Under the pieces are notes generated by a model, which was not told where the DNA came from, did not search any database, and was given only the letters and a program-made list of their open reading frames with translations. Source: Clostridia bacterium (GTDB lineage Bacteria > Bacillota > Clostridia > Christensenellales > Aristaeellaceae). Taken from it: 64,000 bases of DNA. Made by a program: the position numbers and the translations under genes. Position 1 is the first letter of the stretch. Each line of letters begins with the position of its first letter. This document shows, piece by piece, positions 16,460 through 25,235 of the stretch. The stretch is taken from the NCBI GenBank assembly GCA_017549335.1, contig JAFYVB010000003.1, positions 181,471 through 245,470 of the forward strand, in the 5' to 3' direction.

Positions 16460-17983
16460 TCAGAAGACCAGAACGGTGGAGCCTACGAAAAGGATGTTGT
16501 CCAGGGAGGGGATGATGTAGGCGGTATTGTTGACCTCGTTGACAACGGTGACAGGCAGGAAGTACTGGCCGTCGGGCTGCACCACCACGATGCCGATCTG
16601 ACCGTTGCTGGAGGTCAGCGAGGCCGAGGGCACGGTCAGCGTATACACGCTTTCGGAAAGCTGAACGTGGCAGGAGCGCACGTACAGCACGGGCGTTACG
16701 TCGCTTTGCACGGCAAGACGGATCAAAAGCCTGCCGCCGGCACGGGTCACAGCTTCCACCTGCGCGGATACGCGGGTGTTGTCAAAGCTTTCGATCAGAA
16801 GCTCATAGGAAGCGCCGATCTCGGGCGTCCAGGAGGTATCGTCGCACAGCATCAGCACTTTCCACGTGCCTTGACGCACCAGACGGTACACGGCGATCTC
16901 GTTGCGCTCAAGAGAAGCGGTGTCGGGCAGCTTGCCCTTGTACATATCGGCCACCTGATCGGGGGTGAACTGACCGCAGGTGGAGGAGGTGAGCACACGC
17001 TCAAAGCCGTCGGTGTAGAAGCTGACGATGCCTACGTCGCCTGCGCCGAACTGCTTGGTCCACGTTTCGATGCGCTGAAGCTGCATCTTTTCGTCATCGT
17101 ACAGACGGGAGAGCTTCTGGTCATCGGCGTATTTTTGCTTGAGATAATAGGAACGGTCGGAGATCGACTGGCTGAGCAGCGACTCCTGATTCAAAAGGTT
17201 GCCGCTTGCGCCCTGTACCAGCGCCTGCGTTTCCTGAGCGCGCTCCAGCACGGAGGAATTATAGCGCTTGAGCTGGGGGTCGGCCTCGATGTTGGTGGTG
17301 CTCAGAAGAAGCAGCTGGTATTCCTTGATCTGGGAACGGAAATCGCGGAGCTTCGTCCATTCCTTGGTGCTGAAGCCCGAGGTATAGACCGTACAGACGT
17401 TGGTACCGCGGGTGACGCTGGTGCCTTCCTTGACGGCGGAATAATCGATCTGGGTGATGCCTTTTTCGGTATAGAGGGTTTCATTGCGCACGATCAGCGC
17501 TTCGCCCGTATAGCTGGAACCCAGCGTGCCGTCGCCCACAAGGGCGGTATGCACCTGCGGATTGCCCGCGAACTTGAGGAAAGCGACGCCGATGAGCATA
17601 ACGGCCAAAAGGGCGATAAAGATACCGAGGAACAGGTTGAGCTTATTGTAATTGGTCTGCTTGGGAGCGCGGTAGGGCACGCGGGCGTCCTGCGAGAAGG
17701 GATCGGGCTGCTGCGGCTGGTAAGCGTCCTGATAATATTCGCTTTGCGGCTGCTGCGGCTGCTGCGGGGGATAGGGCTGCTGTCCGTAGGGCGGCTGCTG
17801 GGGCGGATAGGGCATTTGCTGCATGACAGGCTGCCCCATCGCATTCTGCGTGGGGATCTGTGTGCCGGGCTGGGCGTAATAAGGCGCCTGACCGTAGGGC
17901 TGGGGCTGCGGGCCGCTTTGCGGCACGGCGGTAAAGCCCCTTTGTTCGTACTGATTATCGTAACCGCTTTCGGGCGTTTGCAT
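16460..17983 (-). CDS. HlyD-like membrane protein with P/Q-rich cytoplasmic N-terminus
   Basis: 507 aa. Residues 1-115 are P/Q/Y-rich (PPQQPPYGQQPYPPQQP), then a transmembrane helix (LFLGIFIALLAVMLIGVAFL). The extracellular part has a lipoyl/barrel-sandwich half (GEALIVRNETLY; YSAVKEGTSVTRGTNVCTVY), a long coiled coil (about 205-310) and a second barrel (VPSASLTSSNGQIGIVVV). This matches the HlyD-family adaptors found beside sepF in many Clostridia. There is no transporter partner nearby, so a cell-envelope or division role is as likely as efflux. Starts at ATG 17983 (GGAGG 6 bases upstream). Confidence 0.75.
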   Translation of the reverse strand: MQTPESGYDNQYEQRGFTAVPQSGPQPQPYGQAPYYAQPGTQIPTQNAMGQPVMQQMPYPPQQPPYGQQPYPPQQPQQPQSEYYQDAYQPQQPDPFSQDARVPYRAPKQTNYNKLNLFLGIFIALLAVMLIGVAFLKFAGNPQVHTALVGDGTLGSSYTGEALIVRNETLYTEKGITQIDYSAVKEGTSVTRGTNVCTVYTSGFSTKEWTKLRDFRSQIKEYQLLLLSTTNIEADPQLKRYNSSVLERAQETQALVQGASGNLLNQESLLSQSISDRSYYLKQKYADDQKLSRLYDDEKMQLQRIETWTKQFGAGDVGIVSFYTDGFERVLTSSTCGQFTPDQVADMYKGKLPDTASLERNEIAVYRLVRQGTWKVLMLCDDTSWTPEIGASYELLIESFDNTRVSAQVEAVTRAGGRLLIRLAVQSDVTPVLYVRSCHVQLSESVYTLTVPSASLTSSNGQIGIVVVQPDGQYFLPVTVVNEVNNTAYIIPSLDNILFVGSTVLVF

Positions 17984-18073
17984 GCGATTCCTCCGAATTG
18001 ACAGTTAAAATGGCGTATCTCAAATAATTTCTCTGCCGACAGGAAAAAACCTGCCGATTTGTGTCGAAAAACC

Positions 18074-19675
18074 TTAAATTTCCTCGTTTTCGCACAGCGC
18101 CTGGGCAATGCGCAGCCCGTCCACCGCCGCGCTCATGATGCCGCCCGCATAGCCTGCGCCCTCGCCTGCGGGATAGAGTCCGCGGACGTTGGATTCGTAA
18201 GCGGCATTGCGGGGGATGCGCACGGGACTGGAGGAGCGGGCTTCCACGCCTGTGAGCACGGCGTCGGGGTGTTTGAGACCGTGCAGCTGGCGGTCAAGCA
18301 GTTCGATTCCCTGCTTTAAGCCCTCGGCTGCAAAGCCCGGCAGCACACTGCGCAGATCGCCGGGCGTAACGCCGGGACGGTAGGTGGGGGTTACGTCGCC
18401 CATGCGGATGGATGCGCGGTCCTGCAGGAAATCCTCCACGCGCTGGGCGGGGGCGCGGTAATCGCTGCCGCCTGCGCGGAATGCTTTTTGCTCCCATTCG
18501 CGTTGAAGGATCAGGCCCGAAAGGGGATGATCGTCGGGAAAATCCTCCGTGCGTACGTCCACAAGCAGGGCGGCATTGGCGTTCTCGCCGTCACGGGCGA
18601 AGGGACTCATGCCGTTGGTACATACGCCGCCCTCCTGACTGGCGGCGGCGATCACCTGACCGCCGGGGCACATACAGAAGGAATATACGCCGCGGCCGCT
18701 TGGCAATTTGCAGCTGAGGTGATACTCTGCTGCGCCCAGCAGCGCATTTTCGGCAAATTTTCCGTACTGCGAGCGGTTGATCATTTCCTGCCGGTGCTCG
18801 ATGCGCACACCCACGGAAAAGGGCTTTTGCTGCATATCGATGCCGCTGCGGTGCAGTGCCTGATAGGTATCGCGGGCGCTGTGGCCGATGGCCAGCACCA
18901 CCTGCGAGGCGTTGAGCGTATGCATTTGCCCGTTCATTCTGTAATGAAGGGCGCGAATGCTGCCTTTTTCAATGATGAAATCCGTGACCTTGGCGCCGAA
19001 ATGCACTTCGCCGCCCAAACGGATGATTTCCTCGCGGATGGAGGCGACCACCTGCGGCAGCTTGTCCGTGCCCACGTGGGGATGCGCCTGATAAAGGATG
19101 CACTCGGGCGCGCCGTGCTCATACAGCGTTTGCAGCACCTGACGGCAGCGGGGATCCTTGATGCCCGTGGTCAGTTTACCGTCGGAAAACGCGCCTGCGC
19201 CGCCTTCACCGAACTGCACGTTGCTTTCGGTATTGAGCGTGCCGTCGGCAAAGAAAGTTTCCACCGTGCGGGCACGCGTGTCCACGCTTTCGCCGCGCTC
19301 CAGACAGATGGGACGCAGATGCGCCCGTGCCAGATACAAAGCGGCAAACAGTCCGCAGGGGCCAAGGCCGATGACGACGGGGCGGTTTTCACGCTTTTTT
19401 GCGGGTGCGGGAGACAGCGGCGGGGTGGGTTTTACAAGGGAAGCGACGCCGGGCTTGAGCTTTTTGATCAGCGCTTCCTCGTCGCATTTGAGGGTGAGAT
19501 CCAGGGTGAAGACAAACTGCACGTTGTCTTTGTCGCGGGCGTCTACGGATCGTTTGCTTACCGTATATCCGCGCACAGCCTTGGGCTTTAAGCGCAGACG
19601 GCGCAGCGCTTCTTCCAAAGCGGCCTGCTCTGCCTTGTCGCTCAGCGGCACTTTCAGGTTGGCAATCCGCAGCAT
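18074..19675 (-). CDS. FAD-dependent dehydrogenase-like protein (COG2509 type)
   Basis: 533 aa from ATG 19675, preferred over an upstream ATG because GGGGGTGAG lies just before it. An N-terminal small alpha/beta domain (MLRIANLKVPLSDKAEQAAL) precedes the Rossmann motif VVIGLGPCGLFAALYLA (about residue 98). The C-terminal NVRGLYPAGEGAGYAGGIMS carries the second flavin motif. These proteins are widespread, conserved and functionally uncharacterised. It is divergent from pcrA. Confidence 0.8.
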   Translation of the reverse strand: MLRIANLKVPLSDKAEQAALEEALRRLRLKPKAVRGYTVSKRSVDARDKDNVQFVFTLDLTLKCDEEALIKKLKPGVASLVKPTPPLSPAPAKKRENRPVVIGLGPCGLFAALYLARAHLRPICLERGESVDTRARTVETFFADGTLNTESNVQFGEGGAGAFSDGKLTTGIKDPRCRQVLQTLYEHGAPECILYQAHPHVGTDKLPQVVASIREEIIRLGGEVHFGAKVTDFIIEKGSIRALHYRMNGQMHTLNASQVVLAIGHSARDTYQALHRSGIDMQQKPFSVGVRIEHRQEMINRSQYGKFAENALLGAAEYHLSCKLPSGRGVYSFCMCPGGQVIAAASQEGGVCTNGMSPFARDGENANAALLVDVRTEDFPDDHPLSGLILQREWEQKAFRAGGSDYRAPAQRVEDFLQDRASIRMGDVTPTYRPGVTPGDLRSVLPGFAAEGLKQGIELLDRQLHGLKHPDAVLTGVEARSSSPVRIPRNAAYESNVRGLYPAGEGAGYAGGIMSAAVDGLRIAQALCENEEI

Positions 19676-19771
19676 TTTCTCACCCCCATAATAATTCCAT
19701 TCTATCATAACACATTCCGCCCGTTTTGTCATCCGTCAAGCGCTTTCATACTTTTATTTTCATTGTAAATA

Positions 19772-19780
19772 TGTTATACT
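19772..19780 (+). promoter_or_regulatory. Extended -10 promoter candidate of pcrA
   Basis: TG at 19772-19773, one base, then TATACT (19775-19780); the -35 region is poor. The start codon is 35 bases downstream. Confidence 0.45.
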
Positions 19781-19814
19781 GAAGGGGAACAACTGTTTGA
19801 AAAGGAAAACAAAT

Positions 19815-22166
19815 ATGAATCTTGACGCACTCAATCCCATGCAGCGAAAAGCGGCGGAAACTTTGAACGGCCCCGTGCTGATTTTAGCGGGCGCGGGCAG
19901 CGGAAAAACCCGCACGCTCACCTACCGCGTGGCCAATCTTTTGAGCCACGGTGTTTCGGCATGGCATATTCTGGCGCTTACTTTTACCAATAAAGCCGCC
20001 CGTGAAATGAAAGAGCGTATCGGGCGTCTGGTGGGGGAAGCGACGGCGGAGGAGGCGTGGATCGGCACCTTCCACTCCACCTGCTGCCGCATCCTGCGCC
20101 GCGATATTGAAAAGCTGGGCTATGAACGCTCCTTTACCATTTATGACGATGACGATCAGGCGCGGGTGATCAAAGCCGTGCTCAAGGAGCTGAACATCGA
20201 CGATAAATTCCTGCCTGCCAAGGAGATCACCGGCAAAATTTCCGATGCGAAAAACCGCCTGCTCTCGCCCTCCGAATGGTTCGGCACCTCTCCGAGGGAT
20301 TACCGTTCACAGAAGGTGCATGACGTATTTGTGGAATACGAGCGGCGCTTGAAGGCAGCCAACGCGCTGGATTTTGACGATCTTTTGGTGAAAACCCTGC
20401 AGCTGTTTGTGGATCATCCGCCTGTGCTTGAGTATTACCAAAGACGGTTTGAATATGTACACGTGGACGAATATCAGGATACCAACTATGCACAGTACCA
20501 GCTGGTGCGCCTTTTGACCCAGCAAAGCCGCAATCTGTGCGTGGTGGGCGACGACGATCAGTCCATTTACGGCTGGCGCGGCGCGGATATCCGCAATATT
20601 CTGGACTTTGAAAAGGACTACCCCGACGCGGTGGTTATCAAGCTGGAGCAGAATTACCGCTCCACTGCCAATATTCTGGACGCCGCCAATCAGATCATCG
20701 CCCACAACGAGGGCCGAAAAGAAAAGGAGCTGTGGACCAGCGACGGCGAGGGCGAAAAGATCAAGCTGTATTCCGCCGCGGATGAACGCGAGGAAGCGGC
20801 GTGGATCTGCCAGAAGATCAAAGCCTACCAGCGGCAGGGCATGGGGCTGGGGCATATGGCGGTGCTGTACCGCATGCACGCCCTCTCCCGCGTATTGGAA
20901 GAAACCTTCATGCGCGCAGGCATTGCCTACCGCGTGTACGGCGGTACCCGCTTCTACGACCGCAAGGAAGTCCGCGACGTGCTGGCCTATCTGCGCTTGA
21001 TCAATAATCCGGCCGACGACGTATCCCTGACCCGCATCATCAACGTGCCCAAACGCGCCATCGGCGATACCACGGTGGATGCGCTGATCCACCACGCCCG
21101 GCAGAATGATATGTCGCTGTACACCGCCGTTGTGGTGCCCCCTGCCGATCTGGGCAGCCGCGCCAAAAAGAGCGTGGAGGGCTTTGCGCAGCTGATCAAC
21201 AGCCTGCTCATCGCCAAGGAAATGCTGCCTCTGTCTGAATTTGTGCAGAAGGTGGTGGACGATTCGGGGCTGATCTCCCAGTACAAAGAAGATAACGATG
21301 AAGACCGCACCCGCATTGAAAATATCAAGGAATTTCTGGGCGCCGTCACTGAATTTGAGCAAAAGAGCGAGGATAAGTCCCTTGCTGCTTTCCTTGAAAA
21401 CGTGGCGCTGGTCACAGAGCTGGATGATCAGGAGGATGCGCCCAATTTCGTGACCCTCATGACGCTGCACTCCGCCAAGGGCCTTGAATATGACGTGGTG
21501 TTCCTCTCGGGGCTGGAGGAGGGCATTTTTCCCTCCGCCCGCGCCATGCAGGAGGATAACCGGGTGGAGGAAGGGCGCCGCCTTTGCTACGTGGGCGTCA
21601 CCCGGGCACGCAAGGTTTTGCATCTGTCCATGGCGCGCCGCCGTCTTTTGTTCAATCAGATCCAGTTCAACGCGCCCTCCTGCTTCCTGCAGGAGATCCC
21701 CAAGCGTCTGCTGGAAGAGGAAAACACGGGATACAGATCCTCTTACGGCGGCTCCTCGCAGCAGTCCCGCCCTCAGCAGGGTACGTGGGGCAGCTACGGC
21801 GGCTCGGGCTACAAGCGCAGCGAATACGTCAGCAACGAGGAACTGCCCCAGTACGGCTACGGCGAAAGTCACCACCGTGCGCCCGCGCAAAAGCCTGCGT
21901 GGCAAAACGGCATGGCGCCGGGCGTGAAAACCTCCGTGGGAAATATCCCCGGCGTACAGAAGGGCTTTGCATCCTCGCCTGCCCGCAATCTGCAGATCAC
22001 GCTGTTCAAGGCAGGCGATCATGTGATGCACCGCAAGTTCGGCAAGGGTGTGGTGCGCGAGGTGACGGGGAGCGGCGAAAACGCCCGCATCAGCATCGTA
22101 TTCCCTGTTTTCGGAGAAAAGGCCTTTGCGCTGTCCATTGCACCCATTGTGAAGGTGGATGAATAA
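19815..22166 (+). CDS. pcrA: ATP-dependent DNA helicase PcrA/UvrD
   Basis: 783 aa. ATG 19815 is chosen (AGGA 8 bases upstream) over an upstream TTG. SF1A motifs are visible: Q motif LNPMQRKAAE, Walker A AGAGSGKTRTL (about residue 31), motif Ia FTNKAAREM, Walker B VDEYQDTNYAQY (about 222), motif III GDDDQSIYGWRGAD, motif IV QNYRS, motif V TLHSAKGLEYDVV (about 551), motif VI CYVGVTRAR. The C-terminal tail is Gly/Ser/Gln-rich and ends in a Tudor-like segment (GDHVMHRKFGKGVVREV) that binds RNA polymerase in PcrA. It unwinds 3'-5' in repair and transcription-conflict resolution. Confidence 0.95.
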   Translation: MNLDALNPMQRKAAETLNGPVLILAGAGSGKTRTLTYRVANLLSHGVSAWHILALTFTNKAAREMKERIGRLVGEATAEEAWIGTFHSTCCRILRRDIEKLGYERSFTIYDDDDQARVIKAVLKELNIDDKFLPAKEITGKISDAKNRLLSPSEWFGTSPRDYRSQKVHDVFVEYERRLKAANALDFDDLLVKTLQLFVDHPPVLEYYQRRFEYVHVDEYQDTNYAQYQLVRLLTQQSRNLCVVGDDDQSIYGWRGADIRNILDFEKDYPDAVVIKLEQNYRSTANILDAANQIIAHNEGRKEKELWTSDGEGEKIKLYSAADEREEAAWICQKIKAYQRQGMGLGHMAVLYRMHALSRVLEETFMRAGIAYRVYGGTRFYDRKEVRDVLAYLRLINNPADDVSLTRIINVPKRAIGDTTVDALIHHARQNDMSLYTAVVVPPADLGSRAKKSVEGFAQLINSLLIAKEMLPLSEFVQKVVDDSGLISQYKEDNDEDRTRIENIKEFLGAVTEFEQKSEDKSLAAFLENVALVTELDDQEDAPNFVTLMTLHSAKGLEYDVVFLSGLEEGIFPSARAMQEDNRVEEGRRLCYVGVTRARKVLHLSMARRRLLFNQIQFNAPSCFLQEIPKRLLEEENTGYRSSYGGSSQQSRPQQGTWGSYGGSGYKRSEYVSNEELPQYGYGESHHRAPAQKPAWQNGMAPGVKTSVGNIPGVQKGFASSPARNLQITLFKAGDHVMHRKFGKGVVREVTGSGENARISIVFPVFGEKAFALSIAPIVKVDE

Positions 22167-22775
22167 ATGCAAAAGAAAAAAGCGCCGCTTTCGGCGATCA
22201 TATCCCTGACGCTGATGTTGCCGCTGGTGACGTTCATCGTTTGGAATGGCCTGACCGAAGGCAACGGGCAGACCCAAATCGCATTGATTTTCATCAGCGC
22301 CGCTGCATTTCTCACCGTTCCTCTGCTGGTGTTCATCGGCGAATGCCGCACTTTGGCAAAGCAAAGAAAAGCTGCGGAGGATGCGGCGCGCACGGTAAAA
22401 TTCGGCCCCTATGAAGCGTGTTTTTCCTGCGATTTTTCCGGCGAGGAAAGCGAGATCAGGGCAAGGTATGAAAGCGAGCGGCTTTTTCGCAAGGCCGATA
22501 GCATTTTGAATCGGATTTACGCCGAAGTGCATCGCGTCTGCTTTATATGGAAAGAGACGGACGCCGAAGGACAAGCGGTGACGGAGGAATTTGTAAAAGC
22601 CCATTACACGCTGACCGAGATCTTTATGACCGAAGGCGAAGGCGGCGAGATCATTACCAACTTTACCGGCTGCGTCTTTGACGAAAAGGGAGAAGAGATG
22701 CTGGGAGGTCACATGATCGTGGCGGAAATCAGCAGCGATTCGGATGAAATTAACTTTAGTCTGGAGGAAGCCTGA
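22167..22775 (+). CDS. Membrane-anchored protein, paralogue of the next gene
   Basis: 202 aa, starting directly at the pcrA stop. Two hydrophobic segments (about residues 10-28 and 38-58) precede a soluble domain. That domain shares many matches with the next protein: a VKFGPY/VQFGPY start, then RADSILxxxYA, VTEEFVKAxY, ITEGxxGEIIT and a closing SD-EI-F-LE. No known family recognised. The RBS is weak (GGTGG), implying translational coupling to pcrA. Confidence 0.6.
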   Translation: MQKKKAPLSAIISLTLMLPLVTFIVWNGLTEGNGQTQIALIFISAAAFLTVPLLVFIGECRTLAKQRKAAEDAARTVKFGPYEACFSCDFSGEESEIRARYESERLFRKADSILNRIYAEVHRVCFIWKETDAEGQAVTEEFVKAHYTLTEIFMTEGEGGEIITNFTGCVFDEKGEEMLGGHMIVAEISSDSDEINFSLEEA

Positions 22776-23227
22776 TGAGAAGCTTTTTTGACGCACTGAA
22801 AAAGATGCTGCCCGCAAAGCAGTCCAAACCCGAAAAAGAAGAAAGAAGGGTGCAGTTCGGCCCCTATACCCCCAAGGTGGAAATAGAATACGGCAGCGAG
22901 GAATTTCAGGTGAAGGCAGAGCGGGAATTGGAAAAGATCATTGCCCGCGCCGACAGCATTCTGGAAAAGACCTATGCCGATGCTTATCAGACCTGCGTCG
23001 AATGGGAAGAAGAGGACGACGCCGGCTATCCCGTGACGGAAGAATTTGTGAAAGCCAATTACAGCGTAACCCTGATTCTGATCACCGAAGGGCTGGAGGG
23101 GGAGATCATTACTCAGCTTTGGGGCGGGATCTCCAAAAATCGGTACGAGGACTTGCTGGGTGATCATACCCATGTCACCGAGCTGTACAGCGATTCCGCG
23201 GAGATCACATTTACGTTGGAGGGCTGA
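22775..23227 (+). CDS. Soluble paralogue of the preceding membrane protein
   Basis: 150 aa. It overlaps the previous stop by one base (TGATG) and has GGAGG upstream. It aligns along its length with the soluble half of 22167-22775, so the two arose by tandem duplication with gain or loss of a membrane anchor. Acidic, with no catalytic motif recognised. Function unknown; location between pcrA and ligA may be incidental. Confidence 0.65.
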   Translation: MRSFFDALKKMLPAKQSKPEKEERRVQFGPYTPKVEIEYGSEEFQVKAERELEKIIARADSILEKTYADAYQTCVEWEEEDDAGYPVTEEFVKANYSVTLILITEGLEGEIITQLWGGISKNRYEDLLGDHTHVTELYSDSAEITFTLEG

Positions 23228-23249
23228 TCAATAGCCCGAAGGAGATAAT

Positions 23250-25232
23250 ATGGACGAAATGAAGCGCCTGCGCGAATTGACAGATGCCCTCAATGCCGCC
23301 GCTCATGCGTATTATACGCTGGATAATCCCGTGATGGCGGACGTGCAGTATGACAGGCTGTATGACGAACTGCTTTCCCTTGAAAAAAAGCTGGGCACCC
23401 GTCTGCCCGATTCGCCCACTCACCGTGTGGGCGGCGAAGTGCTGCCCGGATTTGAGGAGCATCGGCACATTACCCGTCTGTGGAGTATGGATAAGGTGCA
23501 AAGCGAAGAGGAAATGCGTCAGTGGCTGGAGCGCATGGAAAAGCTTCGGGCGCAGGAGGGGGATCTGCCGCCTCTGACCTACGGTATTGAGTATAAGTTT
23601 GACGGTCTGACGCTGAACCTCACCTATGAAGACGGTGTACTGGTGCAGGCTGCCACCCGCGGCAACGGCGTGGTGGGCGAAGGCATTCTGCCTCAGGCGC
23701 GCACCATCCGCGATCTGCCGCTGTCCATTCCCTACAAGGGCAGGCTGGAAGTGCAGGGCGAGTGCATCATGCGCCTGTCTGCGCTGGAACAATACAATAA
23801 AACGGCGGAAGTGCCCCTCAAAAACGCGCGCAACGGCGCGGCGGGCGCGCTGCGCAATCTGGATCCTGCCGTCACGGCGGAAAGAAAGCTGAGCGCCTAT
23901 TTCTATCAGGTGGGTACCATCGACAATCCGCCCTATTCGGAGCAGACGGGGATGCTGCAGTTCATCAAGGAGCAGGGCTTGCCCACAAGCCCCTATTTCC
24001 GCATGGCGAAAACGGCGGAAGAGGTCATGGAGGCGCTGCGCGAGATCGAAAAAGACCGCCCGAACCTTGATTTCCTCATTGACGGCGCAGTGATCAAAAT
24101 TCAGGATGCCACGACCCGCGCCCGCTTTGGCTTTACCGATAAATTCCCCCGCTGGGCGGTGGCTTTCAAGTTTGCAGCGGAAGAAAACACCACAACCCTT
24201 GAGGACGTAACGTGGGAATTGGGGCGCACGGGCAAATTAACGCCCCTGGGTCATGTGACGCCCGTTGACTTTGCGGGCGTGACGGTGAGCAAGGCCACGC
24301 TGAACAACTTTGGCGATATTCAGCGTAAAAAGCTGTTTAAAGGCTGCACGGTGTGGATCAGACGTTCCAATGACGTGATCCCCGAGATTATGGGCTGCGT
24401 GGAGGACGGCGCGCAGGGCGAAGAGATCCTCCGTCCCACGCACTGCCCCTCCTGCGGTGAACCCGTGGTGGAGCGCGGCGCCAATATTTACTGCATCAAC
24501 CGCACCTCCTGCAAGCCGCAGGCTGTGGCAAGAATTGCTCATTTTGCCTCCCGCGATGCCATGGACATCACGGGCTTTTCGGAAAAAACGGCGGCGCAGC
24601 TGTATGATCTGTGCGGCATCCACGATGCTGCCGATCTGTATACGCTCCGCCGCGAACAGCTGCTGCAGCTGGAGGGCTTTAAGGAAAAGAAGGCGGATAA
24701 TCTGTTGTCTGCCCTTGAAAAAAGCCGCGACTGCACGCTGGATGCCTTCCTGTTTGCCATCGGTATTCCCAATATCGGCCGCGGCACGGCAAGGGATATC
24801 GCCAACCATTTCGGTACCCTCAAGGCTGTGATGGAAGCGGATACCGAAAAGCTGCTGGCCATTGACGAGGTAGGCGACATCGTGGCCCAGAGCGTGGTGG
24901 AGTTTTTCACCTTTGAGGAAAACCGCCGCATGGTGGAGCGTCTGCTGGCCGCCGGCGTGCATCCCGCCGAAAAGGATCTGTCTGCCCCCGCCGGCGATCT
25001 GCCTCTTTCCGGCATGACCGTGGTGGTGACAGGTACGCTGCCCTCCCTTTCCCGCAATGAGGCGGAGGAGCTCATCCGCAGCATGGGCGGCACGGCTTCG
25101 GGCTCTGTCAGTAAAAAGACCGGCTATGTGCTTGCCGGCGAAAAGGCGGGCAGTAAACTGACCAAAGCGCAATCGCTTGGTGTTCCCGTACTGGATGAGG
25201 CGGCTTTCATGCGCCTGATCGGAAAGGAATAA
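23250..25232 (+). CDS. ligA: NAD-dependent DNA ligase
   Basis: 660 aa, the usual LigA length. Domains in order: Ia (YYTLDNPVMADVQYDRLYDEL), adenylation with the active-site lysine in YKFDG (about residue 115), and OB-fold. Then the four-cysteine zinc finger (CPSCGEPV...YCINRTSC, about 400-420), HhH repeats (FAIGIPNIGRGTARDI) and a C-terminal BRCT domain (GMTVVVTGTLPSLSR). It seals nicks in replication and repair using NAD+. RBS GGAG 5 bases before ATG 23250. Confidence 0.95.
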   Translation: MDEMKRLRELTDALNAAAHAYYTLDNPVMADVQYDRLYDELLSLEKKLGTRLPDSPTHRVGGEVLPGFEEHRHITRLWSMDKVQSEEEMRQWLERMEKLRAQEGDLPPLTYGIEYKFDGLTLNLTYEDGVLVQAATRGNGVVGEGILPQARTIRDLPLSIPYKGRLEVQGECIMRLSALEQYNKTAEVPLKNARNGAAGALRNLDPAVTAERKLSAYFYQVGTIDNPPYSEQTGMLQFIKEQGLPTSPYFRMAKTAEEVMEALREIEKDRPNLDFLIDGAVIKIQDATTRARFGFTDKFPRWAVAFKFAAEENTTTLEDVTWELGRTGKLTPLGHVTPVDFAGVTVSKATLNNFGDIQRKKLFKGCTVWIRRSNDVIPEIMGCVEDGAQGEEILRPTHCPSCGEPVVERGANIYCINRTSCKPQAVARIAHFASRDAMDITGFSEKTAAQLYDLCGIHDAADLYTLRREQLLQLEGFKEKKADNLLSALEKSRDCTLDAFLFAIGIPNIGRGTARDIANHFGTLKAVMEADTEKLLAIDEVGDIVAQSVVEFFTFEENRRMVERLLAAGVHPAEKDLSAPAGDLPLSGMTVVVTGTLPSLSRNEAEELIRSMGGTASGSVSKKTGYVLAGEKAGSKLTKAQSLGVPVLDEAAFMRLIGKE

Positions 25233-25235
25233 CGA

